Source: Cydia pomonella
Lineage: Eukaryota > Arthropoda > Insecta > Lepidoptera > Tortricidae
DNA length: 64,000 nt
Direction: 5' to 3'
Assembly: GCF_033807575.1 (NCBI RefSeq)
Contig: NC_084717.1
Location: 3,907,692 to 3,971,691 of the forward strand
Shown here: piece after piece, positions 1 through 9,984 of the stretch
Layout of the letters: every line of letters begins with the position of its first letter
Numbering within the stretch: the stretch's first letter is position 1
Position numbers and translations under genes: made by a program
Notes under the pieces: generated by a model
What the model was told of the DNA's origin: nothing
Database searches by the model: none
Seen by the model: the letters and a program-made list of their open reading frames with translations, nothing else

Positions 1-2
1 CG

Positions 3-1655
3 ACTGGAGAGTATGAAGACTGTGTGGATTTCGTTGGAGTCGCTGAAATAACTCTAAAGGAGGCCTTATCTGGTAACGAACGAAAAGGATGGAAAGACGC
101 AATAATTTCAGAAGTTCAAAGTTTAATCAAAAACGATACTTTCGATGTTGTCAAGAAACCTATGGGTCGAAATGTTGTTGGTTGCCGATATATATTAACA
201 AAGAAGTTGAATATCGATAGAACTGAGAAGAAGAAAGCCAGACTAGTGGCAAAAGGTTTTAGCCAACGTTACGGCATCGATTATCAGAAAACTTTTGCGC
301 CAGTCGCTAGGCTTGACTCGATAAGACTATTAGTTGCACTTGCAGTGGAGCTGGATCTTAAAATTCATCAGTTGGACATTAATACGGCATATTTAAATGG
401 ATTATTAGAAGAGGAGATATATATGAAGGTGCCAGATCTCCTAGATGAATGTTTGCAAGATCTAACACGAATGGAGCAGCCAGGTTCACTTATACATGAA
501 AGAGCTAGCAAGATGTTATGTGACCTGAGGTCTGGAGGCAGTGTGTGCAGGCTCAAAAGATCGCTGTACGGGCTTAAACAAGCTGGTCGACAATGGAACA
601 TCAGACTGGACGAGCAGCTGAAGTCCATGGGATTACAAGCATCTTTAAATGAGCCTTGTCTTTATTTTAAAAATATAGATTCGCAAACTAAACTCTTTGT
701 ATTAGTTTACGTGGATGACATTCTCGTCGCTTCGCAAAGAGGTGAATGCATCGAAGATTTCAAAAAGGAACTGGCCACTAAGTTTGAATTGAAAGATTAT
801 GGCATTGTGAAATATATGTTAGGCATAGAGTTTGACAGATGTGACAAAAGCATGAAATTGTCACAAGAAAAATACATTGATGATTTATTAATCAAATTTA
901 ATATGGATAAAAGTAAACCAATATCTACGCCTATGGAAGTTAAGCAAAAGATTGAAAAATCTGTAAATAAGTGCAGTGACAGTGAACAGTACCCATATCG
1001 TGAGATTATAGGTTCACTGATGTATCTCTCTACGGGAACAAGACCTGATATTACGAATACCGTGGCTGTATTGAGTCAATTCTTGGATTGCCCTAATGAG
1101 GAATGTTGGAATGCTGCAAAGCGTGTGCTGCGATACCTAAAGCATACAAAACAATATGGACTTGTTTACAAAAAGACAGGTAAATCTTTGCATGGTTACT
1201 CGGATGCTGATTGGGGAGGATGTTTGATAGATAGGCGTTCTTATTCCGGTTATGTTTTCATGTTAGGAGGTGGATGTGTGTCGTGGAAGTCGCAGAAGCA
1301 GAAATGTGTCAGCACCTCAAGCTGTCAATCAGAGTATGTAAGTCTAGCCTCATCAATGAAGGAAGCTATCTACTTGAACAGCTTACTTACTGAAGTTGGG
1401 TTACGTAAGTTTGCACCATTATCTTTACATGTAGATAATCAGGGGGCGATTTGCCTTGCGAACGATCCAATGTTTCATTCTCGGAGTAAACACATTGACA
1501 TAAGGTACCACTTTGTACGAAGTATATTAAAGGACAATAAGAGTATTGAGTTAAAGTACTTACCGACCGACTCAATGCTCGCCGACATATTAACGAAAGC
1601 TCTGCCTAGAGAAAAGCACTATATGTGCATGCGCGGTTTGGGCATTGCTTGTTAA
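3..1655 (+). CDS. copia-type Pol polyprotein, C-terminal part (reverse transcriptase and RNase H), 5'-partial
   Basis: The frame is open from the window edge, so the GTG at 24 is not a real start. It encodes the copia RT: DINTAYLNG carries the motif A Asp (about residue 118 counted from base 24) and YVDDILVA carries motif C (residues 229-232). RNase H follows, with GYSDADWGG, QSEYVSLAS, HVDNQGAICLA and HSRSKHIDIRYH. The product would copy element RNA into DNA inside virus-like particles. The frame ends in TAA 93 bases before the polypurine tract. Against the same stretch of element B I count five amino-acid differences (E/A and V/M near the left edge, then M/L, D/N, I/V). No stop or frameshift is present. 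Only the C-terminal portion of the polyprotein is in view. Confidence 0.93.
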   Translation, partial: TGEYEDCVDFVGVAEITLKEALSGNERKGWKDAIISEVQSLIKNDTFDVVKKPMGRNVVGCRYILTKKLNIDRTEKKKARLVAKGFSQRYGIDYQKTFAPVARLDSIRLLVALAVELDLKIHQLDINTAYLNGLLEEEIYMKVPDLLDECLQDLTRMEQPGSLIHERASKMLCDLRSGGSVCRLKRSLYGLKQAGRQWNIRLDEQLKSMGLQASLNEPCLYFKNIDSQTKLFVLVYVDDILVASQRGECIEDFKKELATKFELKDYGIVKYMLGIEFDRCDKSMKLSQEKYIDDLLIKFNMDKSKPISTPMEVKQKIEKSVNKCSDSEQYPYREIIGSLMYLSTGTRPDITNTVAVLSQFLDCPNEECWNAAKRVLRYLKHTKQYGLVYKKTGKSLHGYSDADWGGCLIDRRSYSGYVFMLGGGCVSWKSQKQKCVSTSSCQSEYVSLASSMKEAIYLNSLLTEVGLRKFAPLSLHVDNQGAICLANDPMFHSRSKHIDIRYHFVRSILKDNKSIELKYLPTDSMLADILTKALPREKHYMCMRGLGIAC

Positions 1656-1748
1656 TTGTTTATTTTTTTTATAGTTGTTCTTTGATATCACTTTGATTTG
1701 TTTTTATATGTTTTATTTGTGTTACCGTTTATTTTGAATATGCACATT

Positions 1749-1760
1749 AAGGGGGCGTAT
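1749..1760 (+). other. polypurine tract of copia element A
   Basis: AAGGGGGCGTAT lies directly before the TGAAAT start of the 3' LTR, where plus-strand DNA synthesis is primed in LTR retrotransposons. The same tract occurs inverted at 2067-2078 in element B. Confidence 0.75.
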
Positions 1761-1808
1761 TGAAATATTATGTCTATATGCTAAATAGTGATAGGTTTAT
1801 TCCCCACA
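1761..1808 (+). repeat. collapsed 3' LTR of copia element A (48 bp instead of 257 bp)
   Basis: It begins TGAAATATTATGT like the full LTR, then jumps to the LTR's last part (CTAAATAGTGATAGG...CCCCACA). About 209 bp of the middle is missing, and a few bases near the joint also differ. Both LTR ends are retained. Promoter and polyadenylation functions are presumably lost. Confidence 0.85.
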
Positions 1809-1838
1809 GTGGTGGGAATAAACCTATCACTATTTAGC
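1780..1838. repeat. palindromic LTR-LTR junction between copia elements A and B
   Basis: The left arm 1780-1807 and right arm 1812-1838 are inverted copies of the LTR end, differing by one C. The spacer AGTG lies at 1808-1811. The palindrome arises because the 3' ends of two oppositely oriented copia elements abut with essentially no host DNA between them. Confidence 0.9.
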
Positions 1839-2066
1839 AGAGATCTATAGCACAGTTAAACCAAGAAAGTGTATACTAGAAATTTATTCAGTGTTTACAT
1901 GAGAACTGTTATTGACCGACTGACATACATAAAAGTAAACAAACAATTCATAGAACCGTTGCTACACAAATACAAATTTGACAGGGTTCCGTTTACTGCC
2001 AGTACTGTGACCCCTTAAAATAGGCGTAACCAGATTCTACAAATATCACATTAACATAATATTTCA
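1810..2066 (-). repeat. 3' LTR of copia element B
   Basis: It is 257 bp, beginning TGAAATATTATG on the minus strand, and matches 6068-6324 except at about six positions. A CACTGAATAAATTTC stretch contains an AATAAA that could serve as polyadenylation signal. Confidence 0.9.
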
Positions 2067-2078
2067 ATACGCCCCCTT
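2067..2078 (-). other. polypurine tract of copia element B
   Basis: On the minus strand AAGGGGGCGTAT directly precedes the 3' LTR. It is identical to the tract of element A. Confidence 0.75.
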
Positions 2079-2170
2079 AATGTGCATATTCAAAATAAAC
2101 GGTAACACAAATAAAACATATAAAAACAAATCAAAGTGATATCAAAGAACAACTATAAAAAAATAAACAA

Positions 2171-5100
2171 TTAACAAGCAATGCCCAAACCACGCATGCA
2201 CATATAGTGCTTTTCTCTAGGCAGAGCCTTCGTTAATATGTCGGCGAGCATTGAGTCGGTCGGTAAGTACTTTAACTCAATACTCTTATTGTCCTTTAAT
2301 ACACTTCGTACAAAGTGGTACCTTATGTCAATGTGTTTACTCCGAGAATGAAACATTGGATCGTTCGCAAGGCAAATCGCCCCCTGATTATCTACATGTA
2401 AAGATAATGGTGCAAACTTACGTAACCCAACTTCAGTAAGTAAGCTGTTCAAGTAGATAGCTTCCTTCATTGATGAGGCTAGACTTACATACTCTGATTG
2501 ACAGCTTGAGGTGCTGACACATTTCTGCTTCTGCGACTTCCACGACACACATCCACCTCCTAACATGAAAACATAACCGGAATAAGAACGCCTATCTATC
2601 AAACATCCTCCCCAATCAGCATCCGAGTAACCATGCAAAGATTTACCTGTCTTTTTGTAAACAAGTCCATATTGTTTTGTATGCTTTAGGTATCGCAGCA
2701 CACGCTTTGCAGCATTCCAACATTCCTCATTAGGGCAATCCAAGAATTGACTCAATACAGCCACGGTATTCGTAATATCAGGTCTTGTTCCCGTAGAGAG
2801 ATACATCAGTGAACCTATAATCTCACGATATGGGTACTGTTCACTGTCACTGCACTTATTTACAGATTTTTCAATCTTTTGCTTAACTTCCATAGGCGTA
2901 GATATTGGTTTACTTTTATCCATATTAAATTTGATTAATAAATTATCAATGTACTTTTCTTGTGACAATTTCATGCTTTTGTCACATCTGTCAAACTCTA
3001 TGCCTAACATATATTTCACAATGCCATAATCTTTCAATTCAAACTTAGTGGCCAGTTCCTTTTTGAAATCTTCGATGCATTCACCTCTTTGCGAAGCGAC
3101 GAGAATGTCATCCACGTAAACTAATACAAAGAGTTTAGTTTGCGAATCTATATTTTTAAAATAAAGACAAGGCTCATTTAAAGATGCTTGTAATCCCATG
3201 GACTTCAGCTGCTCGTCCAGTCTGATGTTCCATTGTCGACCAGCTTGTTTAAGCCCGTACAACGATCTTTTGAGCCTGCACACACTGCCTCCAGACCTCA
3301 GGTCACATAACATCTTGCTAGCTCTTTCATGTATAAGTGAACCTGGCTGCTCCAATCGTGTTAGATCTTGTAAACATTCATCTAGGAGATCTGGCACCTT
3401 CATATATATCTCCTCTTCTAATAATCCATTTAAATATGCCGTATTAATGTCCAACTGATGAATTTTAAGATCCAGCTCCACTGCAAGTGCAACTAATAGT
3501 CTTATCGAGTCAAGCCTAGCGACTGGCGCAAAAGTTTTCTGATAATCGATGCCGTAACGTTGGCTAAAACCTTTTGCCACTAGTCTGGCTTTCTTCTTCT
3601 CAGTTCTATCGATATTCAACTTCTTTGTTAATATATATCGGCAACCAACAACATTTCGACCCATAGGTTTCTTGACAACATCGAAAGTATCGTTTTTGAT
3701 TAAACTTTGAACTTCTGAAATTATTGCGTCTTTCCATCCTTTTCGTTCGTTACCGGATAAGGCCTCCTTTAGAGTTATTTCGGCGACTCCAACGAAATCC
3801 ATACAGTCTGCATACTCTCCAGTCGACTCAACGCCTTCTTCCGTGGAAACCTGTGGCTCTACATCAACCATGTTGTATATCTTGCGTGGACGCCCAACAT
3901 GACCTCGCTCCAGTCGTGGTCGCCCTGGACCTCTCTTTACTATCCTCCCCCCATCAACATGAACATCGTCTTGATGATGATCGTGTTGAGATGGTTCCAT
4001 GACAATATATGGATAGTCTGTCATTTGACGGGCTTCAACGGGAACATCATCTCCTCCTTCAGGTTCTGGATCACGACTACTCGATGACTCGATGCACTCA
4101 TCCTCGTGATTGGAGATATGTATTACCGGATTTTCACTAGTTTGAGTCGGATGGAACTCTACATCTACCGATACAGGTTGATTTTGAACATTTATCGATT
4201 CTCCCAAGTCGATTTCAAAGGGGTCAATCTTCAGGTTCACGTTTTCTTTACCTTCACTTTTTGTTTCGTGAAATTTCACATCTCTTGACATGATAACTTG
4301 TCGTTGTTTTGGCATCCATACTCTGTAACCCTTGCGATCTCTAAGATAGCCTACAAAGATTCCTTCCAGGCTTCTTGGTGCGAACTTATCTTTCCCGGTT
4401 GACTTGTCCAAGACGTGTACCTTAGATCCAAACTTGTGTAAGTAGTCTAACTTGACAGGTCGTTCAAACCATTTCTCAAAAGGTATCTCACCTTCAAGAC
4501 TTCTGGTCGGACAACGATTTCTTACATGGCAAGCTGTTGCTACAGCATCTGCCCAGAAACCCGGAGAAAGTCCTGACGAAATCAGCATACATCTCGCCAT
4601 TTCTAACAAGGTCCTGTTTTTTCTTTCCGCGACCGAGTTCTGCTGGGGTACTCCAGGAATTGTCAATCTTCTTGCTATTCCTTCTTTCTTCAGGAACTCG
4701 TCGAAATCCCGATTACAGTATTCGCCTCCGTTATCTGTATGGAGATAAGTTATTTTACGTCTGAATAGATTCTCTACGTGATTTTTATATACCTTGAATG
4801 TAGTGAAGACTTCACTTTTCTTGCTAAGAAAATATACTTCACACCATCTCGTATGATCGTCGATAAAGGTTACGAAATATTTCGCTCCATTTATTGACGT
4901 ATGCCGCATGGGTCCTACGAGGTCAGAATGTATGATTCTCAACTTTTCATCGCATGGCCCACTCGATCTAGAAAAAGGCAACCTACTCATTTTTCCTTTC
5001 GCACAAATATCACAATCGTACAACTCGGCTACATCTGTCATCTTTAAGTTCATGCCAGATTTGTTTAAGACTCGGACAAGATCTTTCGCATTTAAGTGAC

Positions 5101-6061
5101 CTAAATACTCATGCCACGACCATACGTCAACCTTTCGCTCAGAAATCGCTGACACTCCATCACAATGTTCCTCGACGTAATATAGATTACCTTTACGATT
5201 CGCGACAAGTTTAGTGTTACCATAACTATCTTGAACACTAGCTATGTTTTTCTTGAACGTAACGCTATACCCTTGATCAGTAATTTTAGCTACTGAAATT
5301 AGGTTACATCGCAAATCAGGAACAAATAGAGTATTTGGCAGTTGCACTTCAGTTTTAGAACCATTATTACATGAAGAAAATCTTACTGTCCCCTTACCTT
5401 GTACGTTTGTGCTCGAATTTGTCGCTAAATTTAGCTTACCAGGCAACGGTAGTAATGTAGTACCAAATTTATCTGTATCGTTGCACAAATGTGACGTACA
5501 CCCACTGTCGACGATCCAATTTCCATTCTCGTTGTAAACAGCATTAACATCTGAAACACAATTGAATGTTACAAAATTGGAATCAACATCTGGTAATTCA
5601 TTTAAGTTCGACACATACTTTGCACTATCATTACGTTGTACTTTCATCTTCTGTGTACACTCAGAGGCTTTATGTCCATGCTGGTGACATTTATAACATT
5701 TATATTTAAATTTCGAATTAGCCTGCTCAGGGGCATCATATGCGTGTTGACGATGCTTTATTTGTTTCTTAGGCTTAGAAGATCTCTTTCCTTTTACAAG
5801 AAGTGCCTTATCTACACTTTCTTTATCATTTCTGGAATGTTCCTCTTCTAATATCTTAATTTTAAATGCGTCTGGTTTTGGCAATGCATCTCGAGATTCT
5901 ATGGCACATCTAAAATTGTCAAAACTGGACGGCAAACTATACAGAAGCATTATAGAGATCAAATCATCATGCATTTCAATATCCATGTCCGCTAATTGGC
6001 TTACTACATCGAAAAATCGCATGACATGTTCTCTTAAGTCACCAAAGCGTGCTGGGCCCAT
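2171..6061 (-). CDS. copia-type Gag-Pol polyprotein, gag N-terminus deleted
   Basis: A single uninterrupted frame, self-cleaving in this family and acting in cytoplasmic particles and at integration. In order (numbering from an upstream non-ATG codon at 6088): remnant copia gag; CCHC knuckle CYKCHQHGHKASEC at 131-144; aspartic protease DSGCTSH at 194; integrase zinc site (WHEYLGH, CDIC) near 326-362; integrase core D389, D452 (HTDNGGEY) and E488 (SVAERKNR); RT motif A DINTAYLNG near 880; YVDD near 991; RNase H to the end. All listed catalytic residues are present. The first in-frame ATG at 6061 lies inside the primer binding site, giving about 1296 residues. The usual first 100 or more gag residues are missing, so particle assembly is doubtful. 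Its C-terminal third is nearly identical to element A. Confidence 0.93.
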   Translation of the reverse strand: MGPARFGDLREHVMRFFDVVSQLADMDIEMHDDLISIMLLYSLPSSFDNFRCAIESRDALPKPDAFKIKILEEEHSRNDKESVDKALLVKGKRSSKPKKQIKHRQHAYDAPEQANSKFKYKCYKCHQHGHKASECTQKMKVQRNDSAKYVSNLNELPDVDSNFVTFNCVSDVNAVYNENGNWIVDSGCTSHLCNDTDKFGTTLLPLPGKLNLATNSSTNVQGKGTVRFSSCNNGSKTEVQLPNTLFVPDLRCNLISVAKITDQGYSVTFKKNIASVQDSYGNTKLVANRKGNLYYVEEHCDGVSAISERKVDVWSWHEYLGHLNAKDLVRVLNKSGMNLKMTDVAELYDCDICAKGKMSRLPFSRSSGPCDEKLRIIHSDLVGPMRHTSINGAKYFVTFIDDHTRWCEVYFLSKKSEVFTTFKVYKNHVENLFRRKITYLHTDNGGEYCNRDFDEFLKKEGIARRLTIPGVPQQNSVAERKNRTLLEMARCMLISSGLSPGFWADAVATACHVRNRCPTRSLEGEIPFEKWFERPVKLDYLHKFGSKVHVLDKSTGKDKFAPRSLEGIFVGYLRDRKGYRVWMPKQRQVIMSRDVKFHETKSEGKENVNLKIDPFEIDLGESINVQNQPVSVDVEFHPTQTSENPVIHISNHEDECIESSSSRDPEPEGGDDVPVEARQMTDYPYIVMEPSQHDHHQDDVHVDGGRIVKRGPGRPRLERGHVGRPRKIYNMVDVEPQVSTEEGVESTGEYADCMDFVGVAEITLKEALSGNERKGWKDAIISEVQSLIKNDTFDVVKKPMGRNVVGCRYILTKKLNIDRTEKKKARLVAKGFSQRYGIDYQKTFAPVARLDSIRLLVALAVELDLKIHQLDINTAYLNGLLEEEIYMKVPDLLDECLQDLTRLEQPGSLIHERASKMLCDLRSGGSVCRLKRSLYGLKQAGRQWNIRLDEQLKSMGLQASLNEPCLYFKNIDSQTKLFVLVYVDDILVASQRGECIEDFKKELATKFELKDYGIVKYMLGIEFDRCDKSMKLSQEKYIDNLLIKFNMDKSKPISTPMEVKQKIEKSVNKCSDSEQYPYREIIGSLMYLSTGTRPDITNTVAVLSQFLDCPNEECWNAAKRVLRYLKHTKQYGLVYKKTGKSLHGYSDADWGGCLIDRRSYSGYVFMLGGGCVSWKSQKQKCVSTSSCQSEYVSLASSMKEAIYLNSLLTEVGLRKFAPLSLHVDNQGAICLANDPMFHSRSKHIDIRYHFVRSVLKDNKSIELKYLPTDSMLADILTKALPREKHYMCMRGLGIAC

Positions 6062-6065
6062 AACC
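6052..6065 (-). other. primer binding site, initiator tRNA-Met half-molecule type
   Basis: GGTTATGGGCCCAG lies two bases after the 5' LTR on the minus strand. From established knowledge, Drosophila copia primes with an internal fragment of initiator tRNA-Met at a site reading GGTTATGGGCCCAG. The match supports the copia assignment. The ATG inside it is in frame with the truncated gag. Confidence 0.85.
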
Positions 6066-6067
6066 AC

Positions 6068-6324
6068 TGTGGGGAATAAACCTATCACTATTTAGCAGAG
6101 ATCTATAGCACAGTTAAACCAAGAAAGTGTATACTAGAAATTTATTCAGTGTTTACATGAGAACTGTTATTGACCGACTGACATCCATAAAAGTAAACAA
6201 ACAATTCATAGAACCGTTGCTACACAAATACAAATTTGACAGGGTTCCGTCTACTGCCAGTACGGTGGCCCCTTAAAATAGGCGTAACCAGATTCTACAA
6301 ATATCACATTAACATAATATTTCA
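6068..6324 (-). repeat. 5' LTR of copia element B
   Basis: It is 257 bp, starts TG and ends CA, and is directly followed by the primer binding site. It would supply the promoter for element B. Differences from the 3' LTR are four scattered substitutions plus two terminal bases. Confidence 0.9.
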
Positions 6325-6507
6325 ATAAATATAGGTAAGGTAATGCTACAGTAAACTATGCTAAACTTAACGCACTCTAGCGACTAGATGGCAATCATAC
6401 AAATTGTACGAATGATACTGTAAAATTGTATTGAATATGTATTTAAAAATCTTCTTCTTTCTTTTACTTTTTTTTTAATCGATCGTATATAAATATATAA
6501 ATCAAAT

Positions 6508-6636
6508 CTTATGCTGCTTACAGCATGTATAAATAAACTTGTATGTACCTATACATTAAGTTGGGCAAAAACTTTTTTATAATTTATTATATTTCTATAA
6601 GTGAGAACCTGTAATTGGCTTCGTAATTCGATATTA
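6508..6636 (+). repeat. LINE 3' UTR fragment, same family as the complete LINE at 55-60 kb
   Basis: Shared blocks with the 3' UTR of the minus-strand LINE include GGCAAAAACTTTTT, ATAATTTATT and AAGTGAGAACCTGTAATTGG. No coding part is retained, consistent with a 5'-truncated insertion. Confidence 0.7.
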
Positions 6637-7104
6637 TGTATGTATGTATGTTATTGAGATATATTTACCTGTCACTTGAAGAGATAAAGATCACAACCAA
6701 ATCGCAATCCGCCAACTTTATATTATGTATGGCCAACCGACTTTAAAACATGTTTTATGTTATCTTCCGAGTTTCAGTCCATTTTGTTTTGATGCTTACT
6801 TTTTATTTTCTTCGCAAAATAACTACTTAAACAAACAATATTTTAAAAACAAAATCTTATTTGTATGTTGTGACATGGTTGTGAAAAATTAACTGATGAT
6901 TTCACCGCCACTGTTTCACCTTCAGTTCCATTTTATTTAATTTCTACAATTTTATGCAGCATAATTTGGACAGCGCCACTCCTGGTAAGATTTTTAATAA
7001 TTTCAATTTTGATGTCGGTTATTGAGACCAACTTGGTACATTATTTTTATAGAGAAGGTAGGTGATACCTACATATTTAAACAATAGAACAACATAAGTA
7101 GTAA
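6637..7104. other. no gene seen
   Basis: AT-rich sequence with a short GTATGTATGTAT run near 6637. I see no coding frame, tRNA-like box or inverted repeat of note. Confidence 0.5.
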
Positions 7105-7285
7105 CGTTCCATTCTACTTACTCTAATGAGTTTCACGACAATGGAACAGTAGCCGTCACTGGAACATGGAACACCTACATTGATTAGAGTGCAACGCCAA
7201 AGCCTGGGAGCATTGAACCAGCAATCTGCGTAATTCTGGGACTGGAGTACTATGAGAACTCACTAAGATCTATGTTAATTAACTA
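7105..7285 (+). repeat. direct repeat copy 1, unknown family
   Basis: About 180 bp that recur 700 bp downstream at 7805-7995. Shared blocks include CTAATGAGTTTCACGACAAT, GGAACATGGAACACCTACAT and AACTCACTAAGATCTA. The two copies differ at scattered positions. It does not encode a sensible protein and I do not recognise it. It could be a pair of LTR-like ends or a tandem segmental duplication. Confidence 0.8.
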
Positions 7286-7804
7286 AAAGGTAAAAACCCA
7301 CCTGAAGACTATAGATCTACCGTTTGACTGAGGTTGGTAAGAAGATATTATCAGATACGAACTGGTAGAAGGTACGGATGTGTATTATTTTTAGTACTGT
7401 AAAATCTAGTACATAAACTAGTTTAACTCCCAAAACTTAGCTATCTTCTTAGAAAATTAATAAAAATACAACATATCCGATAATTAATGAAACAAATAGT
7501 AATGTCAAACCTGCTTACTGTATTACTACTTATTGTATTTTTTTTTCTCCTCTGAAGACTATTAAATAGAATTTAAGTATGGCTCATGATTTCATTTTCT
7601 TTATGCTGTTAGTATGTATGTTAACATTATGTACTTAATAATGAACCTCCAGGTCTATGATTCTTAAGTATGTTAAGTACTCTACATTGTACTTCAAATC
7701 CATTTGTATATGTGACTGTTTGTGTTCTAAATAAAAAAAAATAAAAAAATTACCGCTTAACTTCTTTACCAACCGTCTGATATAAGTGGTAGACCTAGTA
7801 CGAT

Positions 7805-7995
7805 CGTTCAATTCTACTTACTCTAATGAGTTTCACGACAATGGAACAGTAGCCCTCAGTGGAACATGGAACACCTACATTGATTAGAGCGCAACGCCAA
7901 AGCCTGAGAGCATTGAACCAGCAATTTACGTAATTTTGGTACTGGACTAGGTATCTACTATTGAAACTCACTAAGATCTAAGATGATTAATTAAA
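7805..7995 (+). repeat. direct repeat copy 2, unknown family
   Basis: Second copy of the segment at 7105-7285, same strand, with a small insertion near GGTATCTACTATTG. The 520 bp between the copies are AT-rich, with no visible coding frame, primer site or polypurine tract. Confidence 0.8.
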
Positions 7996-8988
7996 AAATA
8001 CGGAAATATTTGCAAACTAAACTTATAACGATCCTTTAGGTATTCCGTATTGTACGAGAGAGTATACTTAGGCTTTAATTCGTATGCTAGTTCAACAAAG
8101 AGCATTTGAGTAAGTATGCATATATATCTATGTACGGCACCACCAGAATTGTGGTCACACACTCACAAAGTTCTTATTTTCATACCGAAAGCAAATTCCA
8201 CACATCCAACTGCTAAATTGACTATAAAGCCTTTTCAAGGAATTTAGCTTAAATATCATATATTTAATTTTTAACATTATCCTAAAACACGAAACGATAG
8301 AAAAACCTATCTGACTACTGAACCTTCTCAAAAAAGTTTTACTAGAATCGGTTGAGAAATGTAACCTGCAGTGGAGAACCTCCGGACATTCTAAAGCATT
8401 TTGGCTGAAGCTAACACAGGGATCTTCGCTAACGCTAGATCAATAAGCATTTTGCATAAAATTCTTATACATACTGACCAGTTTAAAGAGCTATTGAGTA
8501 TATGTTCGTATTGTTCGTGGCACCTTCAGAACGTCGATCAAATACGAAAAAAACAATTTTGACCTGTCAATCACTATGCGAACCTTGACGTGTGCTTTTT
8601 CACCAAATGTTCGGTTCGGAAATCTTTTCAAAACGAACAATTCAAAGTTGGACGAAAATGGCAAGCATTTAATAAGGTATTTCCATGTGTATGTTTGTTT
8701 GTTCATATCACCGGAGCGCCAAAGCTACTCAAGCCGACGGTGAATGATGTGTCAAGTGATTTGATTTTGTAACACGGGTAAAATTAACTACCTACTTATT
8801 AAGCGACGTCGGAAAATACCTTAGTCGAATCAAAGTTTTTAAAATGAAGTCAAACTTAGTTATGATCATATTTATAAATCAAAAGCAAGTTACTACATTA
8901 CCTAACATGTTTTTATATAAATAATTGCCACATTTTTTTTATTTCACTTGTTTTTCTAGGATCGTCTTCCTTTGAACTTCCATAATGT
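7996..8988. other. no gene seen
   Basis: Only short random frames on both strands. The stretch around 8330-8450 (GAATCGGTTGAGAAATG, GGAGAACCTCCGGACATT) looks like an interspersed repeat, but I cannot name it. Confidence 0.45.
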
Positions 8989-9030
8989 CGTAGGTAGGTA
9001 GGTAAGTAGGTAAAAACGTAGGTAGGTGGG
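8989..9030 (+). repeat. (GTAG)n-type microsatellite
   Basis: Interrupted runs of GTAGGTAG and GTAAGTAG units. Confidence 0.85.
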
Positions 9031-9166
9031 TAAAATTGTGGAATCATTATTATTATGAATGCAAAAGTAATTCTGTCCATGTGTCTCTTAGGCGCCTTCC
9101 CGACTTGGCAGTGCGGTATCGGTGCAGTAAAGTACGCTTTTTTTACCGATACGTTACAGAGTTTAT

Positions 9167-9422
9167 CGGCCCGATTCAAAGAATGAGATACGATAACGAT
9201 AAGTTCCGGTTTAGATAAGTTCTCATTTAGATATCGTTTGTATGAGAAGCAGCTCGATTCGGACCAATGTCACTTTGACGTTATAGAAATATCATAGATA
9301 GATCTTAATGGGATCACAGCGGAATCGGAATCAAAATAAACGTCAATATTGACATGTTTAGTTATCGATCTTTTAAAGATCTTTCCAAGATCTTAATCTT
9401 AACCATTCTTCGAATCGGGCCG
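9167..9422. mobile_element. MITE, GGCCCGATTCG family, copy 1
   Basis: About 256 bp bounded by inverted ends CGGCCCGATTCAAAGAATGA and ATTCTTCGAATCGGGCCG. The internal sequence (ACGATAACGATAAG, GTCACTTTGACGTTA, TCTTTCCAAGATCTTAA) recurs at 50722-50982, 51000-51251 and 61287-61538. No coding capacity. Target duplication is not clear. Confidence 0.85.
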
Positions 9423-9984
9423 TCTATATTTGAATAGACGCTTCCTGATTGGCGCGGGCGGCGCGGGCACGGGGCGGTGAGCGTGTGATATACTGCTTCG
9501 CGGCGCCGACTGCCAGTTATGGTTTCACGACTTTATCCCTTAATGCATACAAAGCCATATATGACAGTTATAATATTAAACTCTATTGACAGGTTATTAA
9601 AGTTCAAAAACAAGTAGTTTTATAGGACATACAGTAAAGGGTTAATCATGTTGATGAAGCAGTTGCCAGTAACAAATTAAACAACTTGAGTATATAGTTC
9701 GTGTCATCCACGATGACGCGCAAATTTAACATTTATTAACATGGAAACACGAGTTAAGGCATGCGTCGTCATAAATGACACGATTTATACCTCTCGCGTC
9801 GAATGATGGTCCCCATGACAGTTCCTTCCTGTTTCCTTTCTTTTGGTTGGGCTTAGTTAAAAAATGTTGTAGAAATGTGTTTTTATCGTATTTATATTAC
9901 TTATATGTTACATTTCTAAATAACTTAAGGTGCTAAACGTACAAAAAATGACTACATACATTAAAAGGGACAGCACCTCCATGT
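9423..9984. other. no gene seen; short GC-rich patch
   Basis: 9440-9500 is locally GC-rich (GGCGCGGGCGGCGCGGGC). No frame of interest accompanies it. The rest is AT-rich. Confidence 0.4.

Larger units (their letters stand above)
1..1808 (+). mobile_element. Ty1/copia retrotransposon A, 3' part only, cut by window edge
   Basis: This is the right-hand part of a copia-type LTR retrotransposon. It holds the end of pol, a polypurine tract and a collapsed 3' LTR. It is nearly identical to element B, which lies in the opposite orientation directly next to it. Its gag, protease and integrase would lie left of base 1. Its 5' LTR is not visible, so insertion age and target duplication cannot be judged. 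Confidence 0.9.
1810..6324 (-). mobile_element. Ty1/copia retrotransposon B with both LTRs, gag 5' deletion
   Basis: The order on the minus strand is 5' LTR (6324-6068), tRNA-iMet-type primer binding site, gag-pol frame, polypurine tract and 3' LTR (2066-1810). Both LTRs are 257 bp, with four internal substitutions plus a swapped dinucleotide at one end, so the insertion is fairly young. The leader and first part of gag between primer site and gag are deleted. No 5-bp target duplication is evident: the base pairs right of 6324 read ATAAA, while the left side is element A's LTR. Confidence 0.92.

Noticed and set aside
3198..4748. Plus-strand frames opposite the copia polyprotein
   Set aside because: They are antisense shadows of the gag-pol frame and duplicate those opposite element A.
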